From Adiantum capillus-veneris (lineage: Eukaryota > Streptophyta > Polypodiopsida > Polypodiales > Pteridaceae): DNA of 64,000 bases. The notes below the pieces were generated by a model. It did not search any database and was not told the origin of the DNA. It saw only the letters and a list, made by a program, of their open reading frames with translations. Each line of letters begins with the position of its first letter. Position 1 is the first letter of the stretch. Positions 45,561-57,898 of the stretch are shown piece after piece. Position numbers and translations under genes: made by a program. The stretch covers positions 103,961,587 to 104,025,586 of the forward strand of contig CM043964.1 in the NCBI GenBank assembly GCA_014529385.2. Direction: 5' to 3'.

Positions 45561-48500
45561 GAGAAAACTAGGATTTCTGTGACACCTGTGCCTTGGTGGG
45601 AGTACCCCTGGTCTATGGGAGAAATGATCCAATCTGGAGAGATTTCACCTTGTCTCTCAAAAAGAGGTGGATGACTTGTTAAAGAATACTGAGCCGTTGA
45701 TTTTTAGAGGAGAGAAAAAGGAGTGCAACAAAGATACTATGAATATATTCCTCAAAAAATGGGATAAAATTTACAATCCTAGATGCACTTCGGGATGCAA
45801 TCAAGGCACTGCAAACAAGTCTGACTCTACAAGTTAAGGCCTACAAATGGTGGATGTTGCTCAAGGAGAAGGATATCATACTACAGACTTGGACAAGCTT
45901 TGGGGATGTGTTTAGAAAAGAATTTCTCTCAACAAATGAAGTGGGTAGGAACTTGTCTACAAGGGAGAAGTGCTCTATGCATTAGTATAAGACACTCTTG
46001 GAGAATATCTCACACTATCGTGATGTGATTCTCAAGCTTGAGGGCTTAGATACCTTTCAGCTAGTGCATGCATTCATCCGTGCGTTAACACCAAAGCTTA
46101 AGAAGCATGTTAAAACCCAACCCCAAGACCCTTGAGGAGGCTATAGGACAAGCACATATACATGACGATTTTGATGAAAAGGCATTAAAAAACTATCATG
46201 TGTGTGACACATGCACATGCAAATACAAACACATCTTGTGCATAATAAGAAAAAAAATTATAGTAGATGCATCTGATGCATCCAAGAAGCCCAAGGGGCC
46301 TATGGGCCATCTATCTAGTGAAGGGTTTGAGAAGGCTAAGAAGGAAAAGTTTTGTTTTACATGTTTAGGTAGTGGACACTTCAAAAAGGATTGTCTCAAG
46401 GGGAAACTTGTTGCTCAAGGAAAGGAGAAAGCGGTGCACATGGTGCAATTGCTGCCTCTTGAGTCCTCCTCTTATTTTTCTAATGTGGAAGTAACACACA
46501 CTGAAGTGACACATGAGTGTTGTATCATAGCCTCAATGTGGTTGCTAACCTTTGGTCCACACGAGCTAGTGCGCATGCATGGGTTTATTCAAGTTCACAA
46601 GGTGAGAATCTTGGTAGACGATGGTGTTCCACACAATTTCATTAACTATAAGTTAGTGAAACAGCTACCCCAAATTCCTAGTTCCTTACAAGGTAGCAAT
46701 GATCAATGGCCATGATGTCGAGGTGTGGGATACTCAAGTAAAGGATGCTCCATTGGAGATTCAAGGGTATCACATGCTGTTGAATTTACAAGTCATGAAT
46801 ATGGATTGGGAAAATGTGGTCCTTAGTTGGGAGTGGTTATATGGGCTAGGGTCACCATTAAAATGTAGCTATGAGCATAATAGTTTGATGTTCAAATCCA
46901 ATCCATACATGTGCTACTATTGGGAGAGAAGGATGTTCCTTCCTTGCCACTTATTTGTACAACTAAGCTTATGAAGCCCTCTTCTCAAGATGAAATAGAA
47001 GAACTATTTTGTGTTACTTGATGTGTCATTTTCTATCAAATGTAGATAACATTTTAAATGACAATTCCTCAATGCCGCATTCTTCTCTATCTTCTCTTCC
47101 GACTATGGACACTTTTCTCTCACCATAACAAGCAAATGTTGCTAGTATGTTGAAACAATTCTAAATGGAATACAAAGATATGTTTCCATATGATTTTCCA
47201 CCAGGGTTAATACTGACATGTATTGTGCAAAATGGCATACACATGGTTGCAGACAGTAAACTCGTAAGTAAACCACCCTATATAGAATGAGTCATTTTGA
47301 GGCTATTGAGATGAAACATCATCTTGCTAAATAGCTTAGTAGAGGTTTTATACAAACAGTTCCTCACCATGGGCCTCTTCTCTCATATTGGTGAAGAAAA
47401 AGGACAATAGTATGTGCATGTGTGTAGATTATAGTGGACTGAATGTGGTTGCTATTAAGAATAAGTACCCATGTTGAGAGTGGATGAGTTATTTGATAAA
47501 CTCACCCATGCTCATATCTTTATGAAGTTATACTTGTGGTTAGGGTGTCATCAAATACACAATAGGCTTGTTGATATACCCAAAACTGCTTTCCAAACAA
47601 GGTTTGGATACTATGAGTTTTTGGTTATGCCCTTTGGGTTGACTAATGCGCCAACTACTTTCTTGATGCTTATGGACAGTGTCTTGAAATCATATTTGTG
47701 AAAGTTTGCTATCATTTTTATCGATGAAAGTCCAATGTATAATTCCTCTAAGAAAGAGCACTTACAACGTTTGAAGCAAGTTTTTGAATTGTTACGACAA
47801 AACAAGTTATATACTAAGGAATCCAAGTATGATTTTCTCAAGGAGGAAATTCACTATTTAGGGCATGTGATTTCAGTTATTGGGTTACATATGGATAAAT
47901 CTAAAGCGGATGCCATTAGAAAATGGTCTTCTCCCAAAAATCTAGAAGAGCTGCAAGTTCTTTTGGGATTTGCAAGTTTTTATCAACGATATATTAAAAA
48001 ATATACTCATATTGTTGTTTTCATGACAGAACAACTAAAATCCAAGGGGAATTCCAATGGGGAGAAGCTCAATAGCAAGGTTTTGATGCTCCTAAGGATG
48101 CATTAGCAACTCCTATTTTATCTATTGTGGACCCTATGAAATTGTTTGTGTTAGAAATGGATGCTAGTAATCGTGATATTGGAGCAGTCTTTCTATAGGA
48201 GGGCAGGTCAATTGCATTGGAAAGCAAGAATCTTGATTTTTCACAACAAAATTATTCTATTTACAAATAAGAACTCAATGCAATAGTGTCTTCTTTGAAA
48301 ACATGGAAATGTTATTTGCATAGGGCTTAGTTTGATATTGTGTTTGACCATGAAATTAACTTACACAACAAACAGATTTGAAGGGTCAAAATGAGAGGTG
48401 GACCAAGATTCTTCAAGAGTATGATGCAAAGCTCTAGTATAGTCAAGGATGATACAATATGGTAGCTAATTCTCTTAGCCGTATGCCGAAGATCAACTCG

Positions 48501-49990
48501 CTTCTTTTCATAGAGCTTTGAAGTGAGGTTTTGTAATCTCTAAAGGGAAAATATGAGCATGATGAAACATACTCCAAAGTGTGGAGCCATGTGAAAATGA
48601 GGGATCCTTCTCACTTCAATGTTGGTAGTGTGTTTTTAACCTCCACAATTATCCTCTTTTGAGTGATGAGTTGTAGACATGGATGAATTGTGTATAGATG
48701 ATGTGTACCTACTCCACAAGGGGGAGTTTATGTATCGACGAATGCAGACATGTGGCACCAAATTCTTTATGAATGTCATGAAAACCCTTGTATAGGGCAC
48801 TCATGCATAAAGAAAACTTTTGGCATGAGTTTTATTGAAGACAATTTTATTGGCCAGGTTTACACGGCTATATCCAAGACTATGTCTTCCATTGCCAAAA
48901 AATATCAAGTGAATAAAGCAGATCACCTAAAAGCAAGCTATCTCTTACATCCATTGGAGATTCTTGATGGGTATTAAAATGGAGTTCATTGTGGGTTTAC
49001 AAAACACTATACAAGCTCATGAGTCGATATGGTTTATCATTGTAGATCAATTGGCTAAAATTTACAAGTTTATTCCAACCAAGTCCACAATTAAAAGTCC
49101 AAAGTTAGCTAGGTTATTTTTTGGCAATTTGTATCGGCTATATGGGTTTTCAACCAATATTGTGAGTGATCATGATCCCAAGTTTAACAATCATTTTTGG
49201 AGGGTTGTGTTTAAACAATTGGGTACACAACTCAACATTAGTACTACAGATCATCAAAAACAAAAAGGTATGACTGAACATGCTAATCAGGTGTGCTAGA
49301 GGATATGCTAAGAGCATACATTAGCAAAAAGAAAGCTAATTTCTAATTGGGAACCCCTATTCTAGAGTTTGCTTACAATACTGCAAAGCATGCCATGATT
49401 GGTTTTAGTCCTTTCATATGTATGGTTTTGAACCTCGGTCACTAGTTACAATGGGGTTGGCAACCGAGAAACTTCATCAGGTCAAGGATTGTCTCCAAGA
49501 CCGCATGGAAATGTTGAGACTTGCTCATAAAATGTTTGATAATGGTACAAAATGTATGCTGATAAGACACGTCGGCAAGTTACCTTCCTAGAAGGAGAAG
49601 AAGCATTTTTACGTGTGCCAGAGCATTCAAAAAGTTTTAAGACCGGGCCAACTAAATTATCACCAAGATATTGTGGGCCTTTTAAAATACTCAAGCAAGT
49701 TGGAAATATGGCCTACAAACTTTTGTTACCTGAACACTCTCATATTCATCCGGTTTTCATGTCAATCATTCACATAAATGCTAGCATAGGGACACAATGT
49801 CATTGATCACTAGCAAATTTTGTTTGATTTCATTGAACCTTCAACCCAGCTGCATGAACCTGAGTGCATTCTCAACTATCACAATCTACATAAGCATCAT
49901 CATGTGCATTGACAAGCATTAGTCAAGTGGAAAGACAAATTAAACTAGGTGTTTGTTGACGGCAGAATACAGAAGAGGTTTCCCAATACA
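45561..49990 (+). pseudogene. E6: decayed chromovirus-type Ty3/gypsy element
   Basis: In order: Gag core (about 45830-46100, WTSFGDVFRKEFLSTNE), a zinc knuckle CFTCLGSGHFKKDC at 46352, protease (VRILVDDGVPHNFINYKLV near 46600), RT (MPFGLTNAPTTF near 47620; the usual catalytic pair reads FIDES near 47715), RNase H (about 48150-48480), integrase (48740-49300, GFSTNIVSDHDPKFNNHF) and C-terminal domain (GPTKLSPRYCGPFKIL near 49650). A chromodomain-like scrap is at 49850-49960 (QALVKWKDK). Many stops and frameshifts, with no LTR pair. It is a different family from C1-C3. Confidence 0.8.
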
Positions 49991-50150
49991 TTGTACTCCT
50001 ATTTTTTGAAGTGAAATAGTACCTTTGTAATATTTGAGCTGCCAATAGACCTTGTGGAAACGAGCCTCTACGGAGGAATGCATATAATTCAACTTTTGTA
50101 ACCTAAACCCAACTTTTTGGAATTAATCAAATCGGTTTCATCATTGTGCG

Positions 50151-50155
50151 TGGAG

Positions 50156-50245
<90 letters not shown>

Positions 50246-50344
50246 GAGACAAGAGACACACCATATACGCTCCCAAAGACTGATTCATATTGAGGACATA
50301 GGTGAGACCAAGTTGAGTAGAGTGAGCCATATATAGCTCCAACA
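50151..50344 (-). repeat. 3' LTR of the copia element with expanded (GA)n
   Basis: The minus strand starts TGTTGGAGCTATATATGGC at 50344, matching the 5' LTR. An 86-bp (GA)n (50159-50244) fills the rest. The left end at 50151 is a guess from TG. Confidence 0.8.
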
Positions 50345-50353
50345 CCCCCACTC
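50345..50353 (-). promoter_or_regulatory. Polypurine tract of the copia element
   Basis: The minus strand reads GAGTGGGGG directly before TGTTGG of the 3' LTR. Confidence 0.75.
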
Positions 50354-50592
50354 AAACAAAGGTCTCTAGCTTTGGATGAAAAAACCCTTGGGGAGTTCAA
50401 GGGAAAAACCCAAGCCCCTATACAATGTGAAAATATGAACCAACGATGATGATGTGAAAGTGAATTGTGCATCTATGTACAAATATTCAAGTGACTTAGA
50501 GATCACAATGTGCAAATGTGGAGTGTGCATAGTGCATGGTACCTAAAAGATTACAATGTCATATGTACAAAGCTATTACAATAGCAAAGAAG

Positions 50593-53500
50593 CTAATCTA
50601 GAAAGAGTGAGGTCGAAGCAACTCCAAGCTCCGAGCGCAAGAGGATGAAACGTGACTCGTTGAGGCCTTTAGTCAAAATGTCTGCAATCATCTGGTCACT
50701 TGGACAGTGTTCAACCATAATGGTTCCTTTGCGTACTTCATACCTGACATAATGATAATGGACAGCAATGTGCTTTGACTTATTATGTTGAACATAGTCT
50801 TTTGCAAGACTAATAGCACTTTGGTTGTCACACCACAAGGGTGTGCTAGAAAGAGGAGAGTGACCAATATCAACCAGCATTTGTCGAAGCCAAATCAACC
50901 CACGAGCTGCAAGTGATGCCGCAACATATTCTGACTCAGTCGTAGAAACTGCAACACAACATTGTTTCTTGCTAGTCCAAGAAACAAGACAACCATTTAT
51001 AAAGAAGCAATTTCCACTAGTAGATCGCATAGATAAATGTGAGCTTGCCCAGTCTGCATCTGTGTAACCCAAAAGAGAAAGAGATTGCATAGAATCCGAT
51101 GTGAGTTGTCGTCGATAGACTAAACCAAAATCTGTAGTGCCTTTCAAGTATTTCAACACACGCTTTGCAGCAGACCAATGCTTAAGAGAAGGACATGCAA
51201 GATGTTGTCCAAGATAATTAGCAGCAAACAGAATATCAGGACGAGTGTTCATGCCAACAAACTGAAGACATCCAATCAAGTTAGCATAAGGTTGATTTGT
51301 GACAAGTTGACCGCCATTGTCAAAAGTGTTCTTCGTAGAGCTTGCAAGACAAGGTGTGTTGGCTGAATGTGCAGATTCCATACCAAATTTTTGAATAGTA
51401 TCTGCAATAAGCTTTGACTGTCGAAGGAATAAAATACCTTTTGTACAGTTCCGTTGGATTTGAATGCCAAGACACGAGTGAATCTCGCCAAGATCCACCA
51501 TATCAAATGCAGAAGACAATAACTTTCACTTGCTGAAGAAATCCCAAATCATTGGAAACAAGGATGGTATCATCCACATAAAGAGCAAGAATCACAAAAC
51601 TGCTACCTTGGCGTTTTATGTATAAGTTGGGGTCTGACGAGCAAGAGATGAATCCTTTAGAGGTGAGAAAAAGATCAAATTTTGTATACCAGGCTCGCGA
51701 AGCTTGTTTGAGACCATATAGTGCCTTATGGAGTTGAGCAACAAGGTCTTCTTTACCTGGAATAACAAACCCTTCTGGTTATTCCATATAAATTTCCTCT
51801 TCCAAGTCACCATTAAGAAAAGCAGTTCGCACATCCATTTGATGAGCTTCTAAATCAAATTGAACAGCAAATGCCAATAAAACTCGAACACTTGTAATGC
51901 GAACAACTGGTGAAAAAGTCTCTTGATAATCAACACCAACTACTTGGGAATAACCTTTTTCAACTAAACGCGCCTTGAACTTGTCAAAAGATCCATCTGC
52001 TTTTACTTTTGTCTTATACACCCACTTACATTTAATAGCTGTACGACCAGGAGGTAATTCAGTTAGTATCCATGTACCTTTAGAGATAAGAGAATCGTAC
52101 TCTGCTTCCATAGCCTCTTGCCATTGATCCTTTTGTGGTGAAGAGATAGCTTCATCATAAGTAATGGGATCTTCGGAAGTAGAAAAAGCATTATCAGCAA
52201 TATCGTCATCATAAACATGACATGAGCCATGTTCAAAATGAATAGGCAGATCAACAAAAATATCAATATCATCATTGGCAACATTCGGAATGGATGGTTG
52301 TGAAGAGGAAAGTTGCTCTATAGGAAGAGTTTCATCTTCTGAAAGAAATTGAAAAGCTTGAAGCAATGATTTAGTATCATCAGAATCATCCATGGACCAT
52401 GAGCCTCCCATAAGCTGTTTGTTAAAAGTAGCATCACGATTCACAATTACTTTCTTGGAGGAAGGGTCATAGAATTTGTAGCCTTTGGAAGTGTCAGAAT
52501 ATCCAATAAAAATAACTTTAAGACCAGGAGCATCAAGCTTTGTTCGTGTTTCTTTGGGAACATGAATATAGGCAATACATCCAAAGGTTCGAAAATGAGA
52601 TACAGAAGGAATGTCACCTGTCCATGCTGTGATGGGTATCTTACCAGAGGGTGCAGTAGTAGGAAGATGATTCTGAATAAATACTGCTGTCAAAGTAGCT
52701 TCAGCCCAAAAAACACGAGATAAACCAGAATGAATCAGCATACATCTTACAGCATTGAGAATAGTGCGATTCTTTCGTTCAGCAACACCGTTCTGTTGAG
52801 GCGAATATGGAATAGTGTGTTCATGATGAATTCCACTGTCAGCACAATAACTCACAAACTCTCGAGAAACATATTCGCCTCCATTGTCACTACGAAGCTT
52901 CTTAAGACGACGACCAGTTTGAAGTTCCGCAGCCTTGTGGAATTGTTTGAAAACAGATAAGGCTTCAGATTTTTGTCTAAGTAGAAATACAGTTGTATAC
53001 CTTGAGAAATCATCAATGAAAGTAATGAAGTAGCGATATTGTGATCTCGAAGAAGGTAGAGGTCCACATATATCAGTATGAACAAGATCCAATATGTCAT
53101 GAGAATGAGTTGTATTTGAAAGAGGAAAGGGTTTGCGATTGTGTTTCCCAAGAGCACAAAATTCACAAATTCCCATATGAGGATGGGCTTTAAGATCCAT
53201 GCCATGAACAAGATCACGACGTTGAAGATCAAGGAGTTTTGAGAAATCAGCATGAACAAAACGGTGATGCCATACTTTGCAATCATGATCACCTGGAGCA
53301 GTGACAACATTTGCTACAGCATCGTTGAGAGAGAGTTCAAATAAATTACCATTTCGAGGAGCAGTGGCTATAGTCTGTCCATCTTTCTCAATTCGGCATT
53401 TGGTATGATCAAATCCAACAAACAGACCAAGATCAACAAGTCTAGCAACTGAAAGAAGATTACGTTGAAGATCTGGTACATGTAATACTCCTCGCAAAAT

Positions 53501-54779
53501 TCGAGTGGAAGAAGATAAGGTACCAAGATATAAGTCTCCAATACCCTTTACTTGACAAGTAGTATCATCAGCAAGATAAACAACACGTTGAACTAGCAGT
53601 GGATGATAGTTATGGAGCCACTTAGACTGATATGTTATATTTCCTGTAGCACCAGAATCGACAATAAAAAGTGATCCATCGCGTACATGAAGTATTCTGT
53701 CTGGAGCAACTGAACATAGGACGCAGCTTGTTTCTGGTACAATGTTGTTTCGATGTTCAATAGCATATGCTCTATTCCGATCTGTGTCGAATCGACGCTT
53801 ATAGCACATATGAGTGGGATGATCAGATCGTCCACAATATTCACAAGAAGAAGAAGAAGAGTCTCTAGATAAACGTGGTTGGTTTGTGGTAATATTGTGT
53901 TCTTCATCATATTGACGTGCCCAACAATCATCTTCAGTATGGCCATTTCTGTTGCAGTAAGAACATTGCTTATTAGGAAATTTGAGACGAGAGAAAATAT
54001 TACCGCGATGGCCACCTCTGCGGTTTCCTCGTTGAAATGGACGCCTTTGAGCATAAAAAGCCCGTTCCATCTGTTGTGACTCAGTCTCCTCGTGTGAAAT
54101 CATAGCTGTATCATGACTAGCATTACGACGTTCTTGATGTTGAGAGTATTCAATTAAAGACATGCAGGCTTGGTCGAAATCAAGACCATCTTTATTAGAG
54201 AGAATAGTAACAATGTTATCATAAGAAGAGTCCTTCACCGTATCAAGGAGAAGTGTAATCAGTTGCTTTTGTGGAACAGGATCACCGGCAGTAGCAAGTT
54301 GATTAATAATAGATTTGAAAGATTCAATATGTCCCGTCATGGCAGTACCAACTTCATATTGTAACCTGTTAAGCAACCCTCTCAAATAAAGTATTTCTGT
54401 GACAGATTTCTTCTGAAAGTTTGCAATAAGGTACTTCCATACGTCGTCGGAAGTAGGCAGTTCGTACATATCAAGCAAAAGGGAATCAGTAAGAGCAGAA
54501 AGAATGTACCGACGAGCTACTTTATCACGTCGTTGCCAATCCATATAGGCAACATTCCAATCTTCAAATATAGGTCCTTCAGTGATAAGCACGTTATCAT
54601 TATCCGTATCAACAGGCTGAGGCGGACAAACACGATTTCCAAGAACAACATCGGAGAGTTCATCGCCTTCCAAGAATTAACAACATCTTTGCTTTCCAGC
54701 CTGGAAAACCTTGACCTTGGAAAGGAGGAACAGAACGCTGGCCAGAAGGAAAGCCGTTGACGAGAATATTCATAGCCAT
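50593..54779 (-). pseudogene. Copia gag-pol, two frameshifts and one stop
   Basis: Gag starts at ATG 54779 (MAMNILVNGFPSGQ); one extra base near 54672 shifts it into the main frame. Two zinc knuckles, CSYCNRNGHTEDDC and CEYCGRSDHPTHMC, are near 53960-53800. Protease FIVDSGATGN is at about 53660 and the pre-integrase zinc domain (VWHHRFVHAD ... CEFCALGKH) at about 53270-53140. The integrase core includes LRSDNGGEYVS and YSPQQNGVAERKN, and the RT begins with GTWILTELPPG. A stop (TAA, 51779-51781) follows EEEIYME where Gln is usual in copia RTs. RT resumes in frame with ALYVDDTILVS, then a shift near 51520 leads to the last piece (51519-50593). That piece holds the RT end and RNase H (TESEYVAASLAARGLIWLR; WCDNQSAISLAKD). 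Order Gag-PR-INT-RT-RH is typical Ty1/copia. Confidence 0.92.
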
Positions 54780-55537
54780 ATCTTGTTGCGAGAAGACGTA
54801 TAAGATAAGATCGCAGAATTTGCACACCATATATGGTGAAGGCCGCAATTGAGAATGAGAGAGATATGAGGACTGCGTTATGTCAACGATAAACGTAAGA
54901 AGGATGCTCAAGGAACTTCCAAAGATGTGAGAGACGTCACCCAAAAAGGGCAGGATAAAGGAGACGTTAATAATAAAAGAGTCCTCAAAATAGAGTGGCG
55001 TGAGACGCAAGATTGACGGCCACAATATGAATAGAAAAAAGCTAAATCTTCTCGAAACAGTTAACGCCAAAATAAGGAAAACGATCGCGAACGCTTCACG
55101 AAGAAGTAGAACGAAGAAAGCTGCGTCAAGCTCAATTGCAGTAAAAACAGCATAACTTTCTGCTGCGAACTCCGATTGACGCAAACCTAGAACTCAAATC
55201 GAAGATCTTGAGGAGACGAACAAGTTTTAGATGAAAAGTGCCATTGCGCTACGCTCCATCGCGCTTTTTCCGTTTCTCCAAATTTTGAGCAGAACAGCAA
55301 GAAAAATTGAGATGAAGTTCAGGGTGTCATCAACAAGAAAACGTAATCAACGATTAGATTGATTAGCAATAAACGTCACACAAAACACTAATCATATTCT
55401 TCTTAACACAAAAAAACCACAATTAACAAGAATCAATGCTCAAAAATAAAATTTGTAGCAATTTTTGAATCTTCCATGCAAATCGCATACACATACTGTT
55501 TTGTCACCATGAATTGAATCGGCGCATGATCGTTACT
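54780..55537 (-). other. Copia 5' leader
   Basis: Untranslated leader between primer site and gag ATG. A long open frame upstream of the gag ATG (from 55184) is in phase with gag but shows no known domain. Confidence 0.7.
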
Positions 55538-55549
55538 GCTCTGATACCA
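55538..55549 (-). other. Primer-binding site of the copia element (initiator tRNA-Met)
   Basis: The minus strand reads TGGTATCAGAGC immediately after the 5' LTR end (CATCTCAACA). It is the classic plant copia primer site. Confidence 0.95.
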
Positions 55550-55691
55550 TGTTGAGATGTAGAGAGAAAGAGAGAGAGATGAGACAAGAGACACACCATA
55601 TACGCTCCCAAAGACTGATTCATATTGACGACAAGATACAAATATATAGGTGAGACCAAGTTGAGTAGAGTGAGCCATATATAGCTCCAAC

Positions 55692-55692
<1 letters not shown>
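55550..55692 (-). repeat. 5' LTR of the copia element, 143 bp
   Basis: The minus strand runs from TGTTGGAGCTATATATGGC at 55692 to ATCTCAACA at 55550. It differs from the 3' LTR in GA-tract length, a 17-base segment near 55633-55650 and a few bases. Confidence 0.92.

Positions 55693-55694
<2 letters not shown>

Positions 55695-55746
<52 letters not shown>
55695..55746. repeat. (GA)n microsatellite beside the copia 5' LTR
   Basis: 26 GA units directly outside the LTR, so part of the target or the neighbouring LTR. Confidence 0.95.
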
Positions 55747-55749
<3 letters not shown>

Positions 55750-56362
55750 CTTGATCTCTTCGCTATACGCACTATGGAAGGCCCATTGTTGAAGCGGCAC
55801 CACCATTGCATTAGCAACTGGAAGGACTTCCCTCCGACGCCAACAGTGTATGATTTCAACAACCACAGGAAGAGAGCGCCTACAAGCTTCCGGGTGAGTT
55901 TTTTTTGCAAACCGGGTGTCCATTTGGTGACTTCTTTGTACCTATGGGCTAACGGCGAGTAGGACTACAAGTCAGGACCATACGCCACAAAAAATGGTAA
56001 CCTTTATTTTGTTGCCTGTCTTTATACGTGATTGTAACAAGGGGTGGTTAGAGGTGGGTTATCTAGTCACAGTCCATAGGATATTGATCTCAAGGCAAGG
56101 AGCGACCTTATGAGTTTCGTGATGTTTTGAATGCGTTTGACCTAGATTCAGTGAGCGTTAGCGTTGTAGTTGGATTGTCTTCACTAATGAAATCTTTGAT
56201 CCAATTTCCTTATTAGTGACTATCTTACAAGGTCGAGAATTAGGTTCATAACCCTCTTCTTGTTTCCATGCACCTACAAGTTAAGCTTCATCCTCGGCCA
56301 AAATAGAGTTGTTGGTTTTGTTCTCTCTATGCTCGCGTCCGCTCGCGGCGTACCCGCCAACA
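55747..56362 (+). repeat. 5' LTR of E3 (left end uncertain)
   Basis: The right end CCGCCAACA is followed after one base by a primer site. The left end lies somewhere after the GA tract and cannot be fixed without the other LTR. Confidence 0.5.
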
Positions 56363-56363
56363 T

Positions 56364-56380
56364 TGGCATTGCTGCCAGAG
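56364..56380 (+). other. Primer-binding site of E3 (tRNA-Asp type, decayed)
   Basis: TGGCATTGCTGCCAGAG shares the unusual C at position 9 with the E1 site and otherwise differs from the tRNA-Asp complement only by G to A or C to T changes (five). Confidence 0.65.
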
Positions 56381-56881
56381 AACGAAGCCTTAGGTAGATG
56401 ACCTTAGACTAATCCTATAGGAGAGAGTTCCTCTGGTTTACCAGAGTATTCCTTCTATCTTAGTTTAGTTAGGACCTGTAGAGAGGAGCTAGGAGGCGTG
56501 TGTCTTGCCTTGGTCACCCGTGTTGATGGTTTTAGTTTAGAAATGTGTCAGTTTGGGAGCTTGAGTGGTTGAGGCGGTGGTAAAGCATTGGCTAGTTTGT
56601 TTGTGTCATTTAAATGCTTATCTACTCACAATTGCAAAAGCCAGTTTTATATGCTTAGGATTAGCTTTAGGTAGGTGAATTGATTTTGATCTAGAGCTGT
56701 CCATCAATGGAAATTTTCTTGAGTTTATTGGTTGAATCAAAATTCTGGAAAGAGAGCGATTCTTAGTTGAAACAGTGTAAAACAAGGCTCATAAAAATGT
56801 TTTGCATGGCTGAGGATCTCTAAGAACTAAAGAAGGCATCAGAAAGGACCGTGCACATCAAAATCTAAATTCTGTAAGGTT

Positions 56882-56905
56882 AGACTTCATACGCGTATGA
56901 AGTCT
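56882..56905. repeat. Perfect 24-bp palindrome in E3 leader
   Basis: AGACTTCATACG followed directly by its exact reverse complement. Confidence 0.97.
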
Positions 56906-57155
56906 CCAGTGCCAAAAAGAGACCAAACTTGGAAAAACCAAATATACCAAAGTGTTTAAATGAGTAGTTATACCCTAGGAGCACCTTGAGTTGGGAGTCT
57001 TGGCAAAGATTTGGGGACCAAACGCCAAAAGACGGAGTGGTTGTAATAAGAAAAAAATCAGAAACTTGTATTTGGAAGCACTTCTAAGCTCTAAACTTTT
57101 CCGAGAACATATGTACATGATGTAGGAAGAAACAGATCTGAATTCTGAGACAGAG

Positions 57156-57177
57156 GACTTCATATGCATATAAAGTC
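57156..57177. repeat. 22-bp near-palindrome in E3 leader
   Basis: GACTTCATATG followed by its reverse complement with one mismatch. Clearly related to the palindrome 273 bp upstream. Confidence 0.92.
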
Positions 57178-57436
57178 TCTAGGGTAGATTTGGGCAATAA
57201 TTTGCATATGGTCAGCACTAAGCCATTTAGGAAGGTTATCTAAGCTTGACTACAAGAATTCATATCATTTGGTCAGCTAACTTTACTTCTACAGAGTATT
57301 TAGCAAATTCTAACCAAAAACAAAGAAAAGTGGGGAATTGGTGAATCATTGGAATTAACTTGATTTTGAGCACATAGGCTTAGAGTACACACCAAAGAGA
57401 ACCTTGGGTTGAGGTTTAAGTTCATTGTGATCAAAA

Positions 57437-57460
57437 AGTCTTTATACACGTATAAAGACT
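57437..57460. repeat. 24-bp near-palindrome in E3 leader
   Basis: AGTCTTTATACA then CGTATAAAGACT: 11 of 12 pairs, with the mismatch at the centre. Lies 282 bp after the second. Confidence 0.92.
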
Positions 57461-57898
57461 AGCAACCCAGAATAGAGCCAAACGGTACAAAGGTAGATGC
57501 TCAAAGTTTCCTAAAGCCTTGGGGAAGCCCTTGATTCATATTTGATTGTGTTGGATCAAAACAAAGCTTAAAAAGAACAAGAAATAATGCAAACACTCTA
57601 TGCCCCTATTTTGGCCACAACTTGAACAAACTTGATTTCTAACTCAAGTTAGAGAATATTTGTGAAGTCCCTGAGTTCTAGACTACATTCCATAACCTTT
57701 TCCTGAAGAGTCCTTAGAACGTGTAGAATGGACACATATTCTGGCAGCCCTAAATGTGTGTGCTATAGCGGAGGGATCGACAACAAAGTTTTGTGACCAG
57801 GATGGGTATGATGTAATTCCATATTACATGGTTGTGATAATAAAAGAGGACGATTACAAATCTCGGATCAATCAAGAAAAATCGAAAATAGGCAAGAA

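Larger units (their letters stand above)
50151..55692 (-). mobile_element. Ty1/copia element with very short LTRs
   Basis: A complete copia layout on the minus strand: 143-bp 5' LTR, initiator-Met primer site, leader, one gag-pol region, polypurine tract and a 3' LTR of about 194 bp. Internal length is about 5.2 kb. The coding region needs only three lesions explained (two frameshifts, one stop), so it is fairly young. The 3' LTR is longer because its GA tract has grown. No matching target-site duplication was found, perhaps because both ends lie in GA-rich sequence. Confidence 0.9.
56381..57898 (+). other. E3 leader, non-coding
   Basis: No open frame of note. It holds three strong palindromes at near-equal spacing, annotated separately. 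In a complete element gag would be expected before RT, but none is found here or after it. Confidence 0.65.

Noticed and set aside
42050-49990. Possible endogenous pararetrovirus (caulimovirid)
   Set aside because: Integrase motifs in E6 and the strong E1 likeness of E5 indicate LTR retrotransposons. No movement-protein or coat-protein signature was seen.
54660-55184. Separate gene upstream of copia gag
   Set aside because: The open frame is continuous with the gag start at 54779. The upstream part is leader without known domains.
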